Positions 9,014 to 16,564 of a stretch of DNA of 64,000 bases are shown here, piece after piece (position 1 is the stretch's first letter; the number at the start of each line of letters is the position of its first letter). The position numbers were made by a program, and so were the translations under genes. Under the pieces are notes generated by a model, which did no database searches, was not told the origin of the DNA, and saw only the letters and a list, made by a program, of their open reading frames with translations. The stretch covers positions 276,192-340,191 of the forward strand of contig NZ_BSTQ01000005.1 of assembly GCF_030269605.1 (NCBI RefSeq). Direction: 5' to 3'. The stretch comes from Lentzea sp. NBRC 105346 (GTDB lineage: Bacteria; Actinomycetota; Actinomycetes; Mycobacteriales; Pseudonocardiaceae).

Positions 9014-9345
9014 TAACCCCCAAGAGCGCGCCAGCGCACAAAACCACCAGGTGGTGGGCCCCTCCCGTCGCATCGCAGGCGAAGCCCTGCCGCAACTGAG
9101 CCCCGAGGTCAAGCACGCTTTTCGCTTGACCTCGGGGCTCAGTTGTGGCTGCCTCTGGTGCGATGCGACGGGAGGGGCACACCACCCAAGGCGACCCACT
9201 ACGAAACGCAACCCAGGGCTGGGCCCCTCTTTGAGCTGAGCCGGGGGCTCTTAGGGGGCGGAGCCCCCAAGGCGCCGAAGGCGCGCTACAAAGCCGCCGC
9301 GTCGCACTAGCAACCCATCACGAAAGCCGCCGCGTCAACACAAAC
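9014..9345. repeat. Extragenic palindromic element, copy 1
   Basis: Non-coding block shared with 61571-61930. Seen in order: a lead-in CGCGCCAGCGCACA; a long imperfect palindrome at 9051-9185 with outer arms 9059-9077 / 9159-9177 (19 bp perfect), inner arms 9094-9113 / 9125-9144 (20 bp perfect) and the loop CACGCTTTTCG (9114-9124); a conserved stretch CACTACGAAACG and GGGCCCCTCTTTGAGCTGAG; a GGGGGCTC/GAGCCCCC hairpin (9243-9268); and a 47-nt tail at 9299-9345. No credible ORF. It could be a multicopy mobile palindrome, a structured RNA or a strong bidirectional terminator. Confidence 0.85.
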
Positions 9346-9356
9346 AGGCAGCCGAC

Positions 9357-9440
9357 CACGCACGGAACCGGCAGCCAAAGAAGGCACGCACGCAACCGAC
9401 AGGCAAAGAAGGCACGCACGGAACCGGCAGCCAACAACGA
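9357..9440. repeat. 28-bp tandem repeat, three units
   Basis: Three head-to-tail units of 28 bp at 9357-9384, 9385-9412 and 9413-9440. Units 1 and 2 read CACGCACGsAACCGrCAGsC then AAAGAAGG; unit 3 ends AACAACGA instead. A single degenerate unit (CACGCACGAAACCGGCAGCC) occurs in the corresponding place of the second element copy near 61850-61870. It lies between the palindrome and the rplL terminator; function unknown. Confidence 0.85.
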
Positions 9441-9443
9441 AAA

Positions 9444-9474
9444 CGGCCGCGCACCCCACCGGGATGCGCGGCCG
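9444..9474 (-). terminator. Intrinsic terminator of the rplJ-rplL unit
   Basis: A 10-bp perfect stem CGGCCGCGCA / TGCGCGGCCG with an 11-nt loop lies 25 bp after the rplL stop. On the minus strand it is followed by TTTTCGTTGTT. Confidence 0.8.
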
Positions 9475-9498
9475 TAAATCAGCCCATACGGGCCAAGA

Positions 9499-9888
9499 TC
9501 ACTTGAGCGAGATCTTGGCGCCAGCGGCCTCGAGCTTCTCCTTGGCGGCGTCGGCGACGTCCTTCGCCACGTTCTCCAGGAGCGGCTTCGGAGCGGACTC
9601 GACCAGCTCCTTGGCCTCCTTCAGACCCAGACCCGAGACGACCTCACGGACGACCTTGATGACCTGGATCTTCTTGTCGCCGGCGCCCTCGAGGACGACG
9701 GTGAACTCGTCCTTCTCCTCCTCGGCGGGGGCAGCAGCGCCACCGGGGCCGGCCACAGCGGCAACGGCGACCGGAGCGGCGGCGGTGACCTCGAAGGTCT
9801 CCTCGAACTGCTTCACGAAGTCGGACAGCTCCAGGAGGGTCATCTCCTTGAAAGCGTCGAGCAGCTCTTCGGTGCTGAGCTTCGCCAT
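9499..9888 (-). CDS. rplL: Ribosomal protein bL12 (L7/L12)
   Basis: 129 aa stalk protein of the large subunit that recruits translation factors. The N-terminal dimerisation helix region (about 1-40), the Ala/Gly/Pro-rich hinge (about 42-60) and the C-terminal domain with [20 protein letters not shown] and [12 protein letters not shown] are all present. ATG 9888 follows a good GGA-rich ribosome site. Second gene of the rplJ-rplL pair; the 52-bp gap to rplJ has no terminator. Confidence 0.98.
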   Translation of the reverse strand: MAKLSTEELLDAFKEMTLLELSDFVKQFEETFEVTAAAPVAVAAVAGPGGAAAPAEEEKDEFTVVLEGAGDKKIQVIKVVREVVSGLGLKEAKELVESAPKPLLENVAKDVADAAKEKLEAAGAKISLK

Positions 9889-9940
9889 GATGGCGTTCCT
9901 TTCTCATATCCCGCGCGAGAGCGGGGTTGTCTTCGGGTGA

Positions 9941-10483
9941 TCAGCTCTCGTCGGCGGGAGCGTCGGCCGAGCCGGCCTTCTTCTCCTGCAGGGCAGCAGC
10001 CAGGCGAGCAACCTGAGAAGCCGGGGCGTTGAACAGGGCCGCGGCCTTGGACAGGTTGCCCTTCATCGCGCCCGCCAGCTTGGCGAGCAGCACCTCACGG
10101 CTGTCGAGGTCCGCGATCGCGGTGACCTCGTCGACCGAGAGGGGACGGCCATCCATGTAGCCGCCCTTGATGATCAGGGCCTTGTTGTCCTTCGCGAAGT
10201 CGCGCAGCGCCTTGGCGGCGTCGACCGGCTCGCCATCGACGAACGCGATGGCGGTCGGGCCGGCGAGCAGGGCCTCGAGGCCCTGGATGCCGGCGTCCTC
10301 TGCGGCACGCTTGACCAGCGTGTTCTTCGCGACGGTGTACGTGGTGCCCGCGCCGAGAGCGCGACGCAGCGTGGTGAGCTGCGCCATGGAGAGGCCACGG
10401 TACTCGGTGACAACAGCTGCCGAGCTGCCGCGGAACTTGTCCGCGAGCTCAGCGACCGCCGTAACCTTGCTGGGCTTCGCCAT
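9941..10483 (-). CDS. rplJ: Ribosomal protein uL10
   Basis: 180 aa base of the ribosomal stalk, which binds 23S rRNA and L12 dimers. The protein begins [20 protein letters not shown] at ATG 10483 behind AGAGAGGAGG; the longer open frame upstream is non-coding leader. Core motifs include [17 protein letters not shown] and [15 protein letters not shown]. The Ala-rich tail of about 15 residues is the L12-binding end. Expected to be autoregulated through the leader at 10484-10690. Confidence 0.97.
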   Translation of the reverse strand: MAKPSKVTAVAELADKFRGSSAAVVTEYRGLSMAQLTTLRRALGAGTTYTVAKNTLVKRAAEDAGIQGLEALLAGPTAIAFVDGEPVDAAKALRDFAKDNKALIIKGGYMDGRPLSVDEVTAIADLDSREVLLAKLAGAMKGNLSKAAALFNAPASQVARLAAALQEKKAGSADAPADES

Positions 10484-10690
10484 GATCGCCTCCTCTCTGG
10501 GCTGGGTGACCGCCGGCGAGAAGGTCCCGAAACAACAGAAACGCCCACGCGCAGAAACAGCACGGGGCGTCACATAGGAACTGCCTCGTCCTCCCTGCGC
10601 GGGCCGCCCGTGTTGCAACGGGGCCTTCGTTCTCCTGACGGAGATGACCAGCGGTCTTCGGTAGAACCGCTGTACACAGTACCGGTCGTG
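10484..10690 (-). promoter_or_regulatory. Probable L10 (rplJ) leader and promoter region
   Basis: Untranslated stretch ahead of rplJ on the minus strand. Seen: a possible -10 TACTGT near 10675-10682, a stem AGCGGTTCTACCG / AGACCGCT, then AGGAGAACGAAGGC and several short inverted repeats before the rplJ ribosome site. Known: rplJL operons are controlled by L10-L12 binding to a leader RNA, and actinobacterial leaders contain similar GAAGACCGC and AGGAGAACGAAGGC segments as I remember them. The assignment is by position and partial resemblance; no covariance search was possible. Confidence 0.6.
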
Positions 10691-10723
10691 TACTGCGAAG
10701 CCCAAATCGGCATGATGTGACGT

Positions 10724-11434
10724 GTGACTGACGAGCCCGGCAAGGACCTGACGCCGCGGGTCCCGCCTCCGCCGCCGATCGACCCCGAGCAGCTTCGGCA
10801 GTTCGAGGAGTTCCAGCGCTTCCAGGAGTTCCAGCGGTACCAGCAGGCGACGGGTGGTGGAACGCCTCCACCACCCCCTCAGCAGATCCCGCAGAAGCCG
10901 AAGCCGCTGTGGCAGATCCTGTTGGGCAGCAAGCTGTTCCGCCGCCTCATCTACCTCGCGGTCGTCGGGATCTTCGCCCTCTGGGCGTACAACCACTACT
11001 TCGTCAGCGAGGACCCCGGCGGCGGCATCGCGCACGACAGCGGCGGTGTCACCGGTGGCGCGCAGGGCCTGCCCTCACCGGTCGGTCTGCAGGGGACGGT
11101 CGGGCGGATGTACGCGTACGTCGCCGACGGCGACCCGAAGTTCGGGTGCGGGCTCTTCGTCACGGACCAGGTGAAGACGAAGTTCGCGCAGGCGTTCGGC
11201 GAGAAGGACTGCCCGGCCACGATCGCGGCACTGAAGAGCAAGATCACCGATCCGACCGCGTACCAGGTCGTCGGGTTCCCGCCGAGCATGATGACGCCGC
11301 CGGCGAGCGGCAAGGTCACCATCGACTCGTGCGAGCTGGACGTTCGTGGCGGGCCGCGGCTCGGCACGTTCGTCGTCGAGAAGATCAACCAGGGCTGGGT
11401 GATCGTGGACTACACGCCGAGCGCCTGCGGATAG
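10724..11434 (+). CDS. Single-pass membrane protein of unknown function
   Basis: 236 aa, GTG start. The cytoplasmic N-terminus is Pro-rich (PPPPP at about 14-18 and 49-53) and Gln/Phe-rich with a repeated [15 protein letters not shown] pattern. One transmembrane helix lies at about 74-92 ([19 protein letters not shown]). The roughly 140-residue outside domain has two cysteines (GCGLF and DSCEL plus KDCPAT). It lies alone on the plus strand inside the ribosomal block, divergent from rplJ with a shared promoter region of about 40 bp. I do not recognise a named family. Confidence 0.85.
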   Translation: MTDEPGKDLTPRVPPPPPIDPEQLRQFEEFQRFQEFQRYQQATGGGTPPPPPQQIPQKPKPLWQILLGSKLFRRLIYLAVVGIFALWAYNHYFVSEDPGGGIAHDSGGVTGGAQGLPSPVGLQGTVGRMYAYVADGDPKFGCGLFVTDQVKTKFAQAFGEKDCPATIAALKSKITDPTAYQVVGFPPSMMTPPASGKVTIDSCELDVRGGPRLGTFVVEKINQGWVIVDYTPSACG

Positions 11435-11440
11435 AACACG

Positions 11441-11585
11441 CGAAAACGCCCGCCGTCGGGGGTCCGGGGGCGGAGCCCGCCGGGCGGGGTCTGGGGGTTG
11501 CACCCCCAGAAAACACGGCGGGGCGAGCTGGTTCGCGCTTTCCGCGAACACAGCTCGCCCCGAGCAACGCCTGCGGGCGTTTTCG
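11441..11585. terminator. Nested inverted-repeat region between convergent genes
   Basis: Outer arms CGAAAACGCCCGC (11441-11453) and its exact complement (11573-11585) enclose two further hairpins: TCTGGGGGT/ACCCCCAGA (11490-11498 / 11502-11510, 3-nt loop) and GGGGCGAGCTG/CAGCTCGCCCC (11520-11530 / 11551-11561), itself extended by GTTCGCG/CGCGAAC. It sits between the ends of the plus-strand membrane gene (11434) and rplA (11600), so a bidirectional terminator is likely. The outer arm on the plus strand ends in GCGTTTTCG. Confidence 0.7.
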
Positions 11586-11599
11586 TTGCTACGACGGAA

Positions 11600-12310
11600 T
11601 CAGGCCTCGTCGGAGAGCAGGTTCCGGGTGCGGTTCGGGTCGACCGGGATGCCAGGCCCCATGGTGGTGGAGACGGTGACCTTCTTCACGTACCGGCCCT
11701 TGGCGGCGGACGGCTTGGCCCGGAGGACCTCGTCCAGCGCCGCGGCGTAGTTCTCGACGAGCTTCTCCGGCTCGAACGACACCTTGCCGATGACCAGGTG
11801 CAGGTTGGCCTGCTTGTCGACGCGGAAGTTGATCTTACCGCCCTTGATGTCGTTGACCGCCTTCGCGACCTCGGGGGTCACGGTGCCGGTCTTCGGGTTC
11901 GGCATCAGGCCACGCGGGCCGAGGATGCGGGCGATACGACCGACCTTCGCCATCTGGTCGGGGGTCGCGATGGCGGCGTCGAAGTCGAGCCAGCCACCCT
12001 GGATGCGTTCGATCAGGTCCTCGGAGCCAACGGCGTCCGCACCGGCGGCCTCGGCCTCGGCGGCCTTGTCACCGGTCGCGAAGACGATCACGCGGGCGGT
12101 CTTGCCCGTACCGTGCGGCAGGTTCACGGTGCCGCGGACCATCTGGTCGGCCTTGCGGGGGTCGACGCCGAGGCGGATCGCGACCTCGACGGTCGCGTCC
12201 AGCTTGACCTTGGAGGTCTCCTTGGCGAGCTTGGCGGCCTCCAGCGGCGAGTACAGCCGCTCCCGGTCCACCAGCTCGGCGGCCTGCTTGTAGGCCTTGC
12301 TGCGCTTCAT
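11600..12310 (-). CDS. rplA: Ribosomal protein uL1
   Basis: 236 aa. Binds 23S rRNA at the L1 stalk and is a translational repressor of rplK-rplA in other bacteria. Begins [20 protein letters not shown]; the signature region [15 protein letters not shown] and the residues [20 protein letters not shown] near the C-terminus are intact. Follows rplK by 75 bp on the same strand. Normal length. Confidence 0.98.
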   Translation of the reverse strand: MKRSKAYKQAAELVDRERLYSPLEAAKLAKETSKVKLDATVEVAIRLGVDPRKADQMVRGTVNLPHGTGKTARVIVFATGDKAAEAEAAGADAVGSEDLIERIQGGWLDFDAAIATPDQMAKVGRIARILGPRGLMPNPKTGTVTPEVAKAVNDIKGGKINFRVDKQANLHLVIGKVSFEPEKLVENYAAALDEVLRAKPSAAKGRYVKKVTVSTTMGPGIPVDPNRTRNLLSDEA

Positions 12311-12385
12311 AACTCTGTCCTAACTAAAAGTGGATCAGTTCGTGGTTCGTGAGCCAGCGCTGGCTCTCCCACGCTTTCTCGAATG

Positions 12386-12820
12386 TCAGCCTTCGACGGT
12401 GATGCCCATGGAACGGGCGGTACCGGCGATGATCTTGGCGGCCTGCTCGACGTCGTTCGCGTTGAGGTCGACCATCTTCGTCTGGGCGATCTGGCGCACC
12501 TGGTCCATGGTCACCTTCGCGACCTTGGTGCGGTGCGGCTCGCCCGAGCCCTTCTCCACACCAGCGGCGGCAAGCAGCAGCTTGGCGGCCGGCGGGGTCT
12601 TGAGCTTGAAGTCGAACGACCGGTCCTCGTACACGGAGATCTCGACCGGCACGACCGTGCCACGCTGCGACTCGGTCGCGGCGTTGTAGGCCTTGCAGAA
12701 CTCCATGATGTTGACGCCGTGCTGACCAAGCGCAGGACCAACGGGCGGAGCGGGGTTCGCCGCACCGGCCTTGATCTGCAGCTTGATGATCGCTGACAGC
12801 TTCTTCTTCTTGGGAGGCAT
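12386..12820 (-). CDS. rplK: Ribosomal protein uL11
   Basis: 144 aa. GTPase-centre protein that binds the thiostrepton loop of 23S rRNA. The N-terminal Pro-rich domain ([20 protein letters not shown] at about 19-38) and the C-terminal rRNA-binding helix region ([24 protein letters not shown]) are intact. ATG 12820 lies 82 bp after nusG. Confidence 0.98.
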
Positions 12821-12902
12821 CTCAATACTTCCTGTTATTGCAGTGTCCGCGCGCGGCCCTGCCAGCCGCAGCGTGGCCGATCGATCTCCGCAGGGAGATC
12901 GC

Positions 12903-13721
<819 letters not shown>

Positions 13722-14123
13722 TCAGCCGAACAGCTTGAAAACGGCCGCGCCGAAGCCGACGTCGAGTCCCCACACCAACGCCACCATGAAGATGACGAAC
13801 ACCAGGACGACGCCGGTGTACGTCACCAGCTGCTTGCGCGTCGGCCAGATGACCTTGCGCAGCTCGCCGACGACCTCACGGAGGAACCGGAAGAAGCGGG
13901 CGATGAATCCCGGACGCTTCTCCTGGTTGTCCCGAGCCTTGGTCGGGCGGCCCTTCTTGGCGCCGTCCTCCGACTCGTCGTCGGACTTGGCGCTCTTCGA
14001 CGCAGCGTCCTTGCGAGCGGCAGGACGGGAGGAGGCACGACGCTCACGTCGCGCCGCAGCGGTAACCGGCCGGGACGCGCCCTCGCGCTCCTCCGGCTGG
14101 TCCTGCTCGCGGCCCTCGCTCAT
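13722..14123 (-). CDS. secE: Protein translocase subunit SecE
   Basis: 133 aa. The long charged N-terminal region (about 1-70) is rich in Ser, Arg, Lys and Asp. The SecE core is RFFRFLREVVGELRKVIWPT followed by one transmembrane helix at about 104-124 (VVLVFVIFMVALVWGLDVGF). Clamps SecY in the Sec translocon. Directly downstream of tRNA-Trp and upstream of nusG, the usual actinobacterial order. Confidence 0.97.
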   Translation of the reverse strand: MSEGREQDQPEEREGASRPVTAAARRERRASSRPAARKDAASKSAKSDDESEDGAKKGRPTKARDNQEKRPGFIARFFRFLREVVGELRKVIWPTRKQLVTYTGVVLVFVIFMVALVWGLDVGFGAAVFKLFG

Positions 14124-14155
14124 GCCGTCCTCCGCTCAACAATTGCGCTTCGACG

Positions 14156-14228
<73 letters not shown>

Positions 14229-14513
14229 TTGGGATCTCGCGATCCCCCTGGCTATGGACGAACTTCACTACCCCCACGTGGCCCGTGAGGCAGGTTCACG
14301 TCGTCCTGAGACCGGAAGTCTACGGCATGCTCACCCGCACACTCCAATCAGGCCCGTCGAACCGTCTTTCGATCACTTCGGCGAGCCCACCACAGCTTGC
14401 CACATCCGCCGGCGAGGTCTCGTTCGGGTTACTTCAGTCAGCTCCGTCAACAGATGACCGTTCCTCGGGCCAGACGGCTTCCAAGCCCAGAACGCCCAGG
14501 TCGAGGAGATGAC

Positions 14514-15134
14514 ATGACCTACCAGCAGCCGCAGTACGCGCCGATCCACCCGCCGCAGCAGCAGCCACAACCGCCGCAGAACGGGATGGGTGTGGCCGCC
14601 CTCGTCCTCGGGCTGCTGGGCCTGCTGTTCAGCTTCATCCCGCTGGTCGGCGTGGTGGCCTGGCCGATGGTGATCCTCGGCCTGGTGTTCGGCATCGTCG
14701 GACTCGGCAAGGCCAACAAGGGCCGGGCCACGAACAAGGGGCTGGCGATCGCGGGCATCGCCCTGTCGCTGTGCGGTCTGCTCGTGTGCATCGCGTGGAC
14801 GGTCTTCTTCGGCGCGGTAGCCAGCAACGTCCAGGAGGAGGCCGCGCGCGAGGCCACCGTCGTGTACGAGCTCTCCGGTGACGCCAGGGACGTCACCGTG
14901 ACGTACACCACGTTCGGCGACGACACCGTGGCCCCGCCGGCTCAGGAGGCCGTCGCGGCCCTGCCGTGGCAGAAGGACTTCAAGGTCAAGGGCCTGTTGA
15001 AGGGCGGCTCGGTGACCGCGACGACCGGCGCCGAGGGCGGCACCCTGACGTGCAAGGTCACCGTCGACGGCGTGGTCAAGAAGACCGAGACCGCGTCCGG
15101 CCGGTTCGCGATGGTCAGCTGCACCGGCTTCTAG
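14514..15134 (+). CDS. DUF4190-type membrane protein with MmpS-like C-terminal domain
   Basis: 206 aa. ATG 14514 follows TCGAGGAG; the longer frame upstream has no ribosome site. The first 23 residues are Pro/Gln-rich (YQQPQYAPIHPPQQQPQPP). Two adjacent membrane helices (about 24-55 and 75-100) with GLGKANKGRATNKGLAIAGI between them match DUF4190. The outside domain VVYELSGDARDVTVTYTTFG ... GGTLTCKVTVDGV resembles the MmpS fold. Its TAG stop and the TAG stop of hadB share the four bases CTAG at 15131-15134. Confidence 0.8.
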   Translation: MTYQQPQYAPIHPPQQQPQPPQNGMGVAALVLGLLGLLFSFIPLVGVVAWPMVILGLVFGIVGLGKANKGRATNKGLAIAGIALSLCGLLVCIAWTVFFGAVASNVQEEAAREATVVYELSGDARDVTVTYTTFGDDTVAPPAQEAVAALPWQKDFKVKGLLKGGSVTATTGAEGGTLTCKVTVDGVVKKTETASGRFAMVSCTGF

Positions 15135-15541
15135 GACACGCGCACGCGGGCGAAGGCCCCCGTGAGCACGGACTTCCCTTCGAACGTGGCGTTGATGTTG
15201 ACCTTGACGGTCCCGTCCTCGAAGTCCTTCGTGACCTTCGCGGTCACCTCGACGAGCGCCCCCTCGTCGTCGTTCGGCACGACGACGGGGCGGCCGAAGC
15301 GGGTGCCGTACTCGACGATGCGGCCGGGGTCGCCGGTCCACTCGGCGACAACGCGAGAGGCGACCGCCATGGTCAGCATCCCGTGCGCGATGACGTCCGG
15401 GAGGCCGACGGCCTTGGCGGTCTGCTCGTTCCAGTGGATCGGGTTGAAGTCGAGCGACGCGCCCGCGTAGCGCACCAGGTCCGCGCGGGTGAGGCGCACG
15501 GACAGCGGGGGCAGTTCGTCGCCCACGTTCGGCACGTTCAC
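15131..15541 (-). CDS. hadB: MaoC-like dehydratase, HadB-type
   Basis: 136 aa hot-dog fold enoyl/3-hydroxyacyl-ACP dehydratase subunit. The catalytic region reads LDFNPIHWNEQTAKAVGLPD (hydratase motif with Asp and His at about 31-37). GTG start overlaps the hadA stop (GTGA, 15538-15541), so the pair is translationally coupled. In mycobacteria HadAB dehydrates fatty acyl intermediates in FAS-II. A third subunit, hadC, is not found next to it here. Confidence 0.9.
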   Translation of the reverse strand: MNVPNVGDELPPLSVRLTRADLVRYAGASLDFNPIHWNEQTAKAVGLPDVIAHGMLTMAVASRVVAEWTGDPGRIVEYGTRFGRPVVVPNDDEGALVEVTAKVTKDFEDGTVKVNINATFEGKSVLTGAFARVRVS

Positions 15542-15987
15542 GCGTCTTCTCCCCTGACGACGAGCATGGAGCGGGCGGTGGTGACGGGCTCGCCGTCCTC
15601 GGTGCCGATCTCGGCGCGCACGGTGATCATGTCGTTGCCCATGCGCTGGGTGATCGAGTCGATGTGCGCGACGCTGACCAGGCGGTCGCCCGCGGTGACC
15701 GGGCGGTGGTGCACGAAGTTCTGGTCGCCGTGCACGACCCGGCTGTAGTCCAGCCCCAGCGCCGGGTCGAACATGATCGTCTCGTTGGCCTTCATCGCCA
15801 CCACGATCGCGAACGTCGGGGGCGCGATGACGTCCCGGTAGCCCAGGGCCTTCGCGGCCTCCGGGTCGCGGTGCGCGGGACTGGTGGCGCCGGTCGCGTC
15901 GGCGAACTCGCGGATCTTCTCGCGGCTCACCTCGTAGACGTCGGACGGCGGGTACGTGCGTCCGATGAAGCTGGGATCCAGTGGCAC
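15538..15987 (-). CDS. hadA: FAS1-type / MaoC N-terminal dehydratase, HadA-type
   Basis: 149 aa. Begins MPLDPSFIGRTYPPSDVYEV; hot-dog fold with ATSPAHRDPEAAKALGYRDV, where the hydratase-2 motif lacks the usual Asp-His pair, as expected for the HadA-type structural subunit that pairs with HadB. Placed between rpmG and hadB as in mycobacteria. A strong hairpin (16006-16033) separates it from rpmG. Confidence 0.9.
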   Translation of the reverse strand: MPLDPSFIGRTYPPSDVYEVSREKIREFADATGATSPAHRDPEAAKALGYRDVIAPPTFAIVVAMKANETIMFDPALGLDYSRVVHGDQNFVHHRPVTAGDRLVSVAHIDSITQRMGNDMITVRAEIGTEDGEPVTTARSMLVVRGEDA

Positions 15988-16005
15988 CGCAGCAGATTAC
16001 GCGAA

Positions 16006-16033
16006 GAGGCCGCCCCGGAACCGGGGCGGCCTC
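16006..16033 (-). terminator. GC-rich hairpin between rpmG and hadA
   Basis: A 13-bp perfect stem GAGGCCGCCCCGG / CCGGGGCGGCCTC with a 2-nt gap, 25 bp after the rpmG stop. On the minus strand it is followed by TTCGCG, not a U-run, so it may be a weak terminator or attenuator before hadA. Confidence 0.65.
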
Positions 16034-16057
16034 AACGTTGCAGCTGTGACTACGCGC

Positions 16058-16222
16058 TCAGCGGGTTTCCTTGTGCGCGCGGTGCGTCTTGCAGTTCGGG
16101 CAGAACTTCTTGATCTCCAGGCGGTCCGGGTCGTTGCGCCGGTTCTTCCTGGTGATGTAGTTCCGGTGCTTGCACTCCTCGCACGCGAGGGTGATCTTCG
16201 GGCGTACGTCGGTTGCAGCCAC
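16058..16222 (-). CDS. rpmG: Ribosomal protein bL33 (zinc-binding form)
   Basis: 54 aa. Minus-strand GTG start at 16222, reading [20 protein letters not shown] and ending HKETR. Two CxxC pairs (Cys14/17 and Cys41/44) make it the zinc-binding C+ form. It sits directly downstream of the tRNA-Thr/tRNA-Met pair and upstream of hadA, the same place as rpmG2 in mycobacteria. The gap to tRNA-Met is 76 bp. Confidence 0.95.
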   Translation of the reverse strand: MAATDVRPKITLACEECKHRNYITRKNRRNDPDRLEIKKFCPNCKTHRAHKETR

Positions 16223-16298
16223 GGTCCTTGCCTTCCTGAGAGCGCGTTTGCCCCGATGTCCCAGTCCGGGCTTACCGTCTGGCGGGGATCTTGCCGAG

Positions 16299-16371
16299 TA
16301 GCGGTGGCCGGACTTGAACCGGCGACACAGCGATTATGAGCCGCTTGCTCTACCAACTGAGCTACACCGCT
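16299..16371 (-). tRNA. tRNA-Met (elongator, anticodon CAT)
   Basis: 73 nt. Acceptor AGCGGTG/CACCGCT with discriminator A, D-arm AGCTCAGTTGGTAGAGC, anticodon loop CTCATAA, T-arm GCCGG TTCAAGT CCGGC. The fully paired first acceptor base pair marks it as an elongator rather than initiator tRNA. Confidence 0.97.
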
Positions 16372-16418
16372 ATACACAACACGACCGCGATGCTACTAGC
16401 ACCGCGGTCAGGTCGTGG

Positions 16419-16491
16419 AGCCCCTTTACGGAATCGAACCGTAGACCTTCTCCTTACCATGGAGACGCTCTGCCGACTGAGCTAAAGGGGC
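16419..16491 (-). tRNA. tRNA-Thr (anticodon GGT)
   Basis: 73 nt. Acceptor GCCCCTT/AAGGGGC with discriminator T, D-arm AGCTCAGTCGGCAGAGC, anticodon stem TCTCC/GGAGA around ATGGTAA, T-arm ACGG TTCGATT CCGT. Forms a transcription unit with the tRNA-Met 47 bp downstream and probably rpmG. Confidence 0.96.
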
Positions 16492-16564
16492 TTGCTCTGT
16501 GTTTCTTGCGGAGCGAGGAGAACTTTACACAACCTCGCCCGGTAGACGAAATCCGGGGGTCCCG

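Noticed and set aside
9051..9239. Overlapping ORFs on both strands of the palindromic element
   Set aside because: They are by-products of the inverted repeat; both strands give similar Arg/Gly-rich readings without start sites, and the two copies do not conserve them as proteins.
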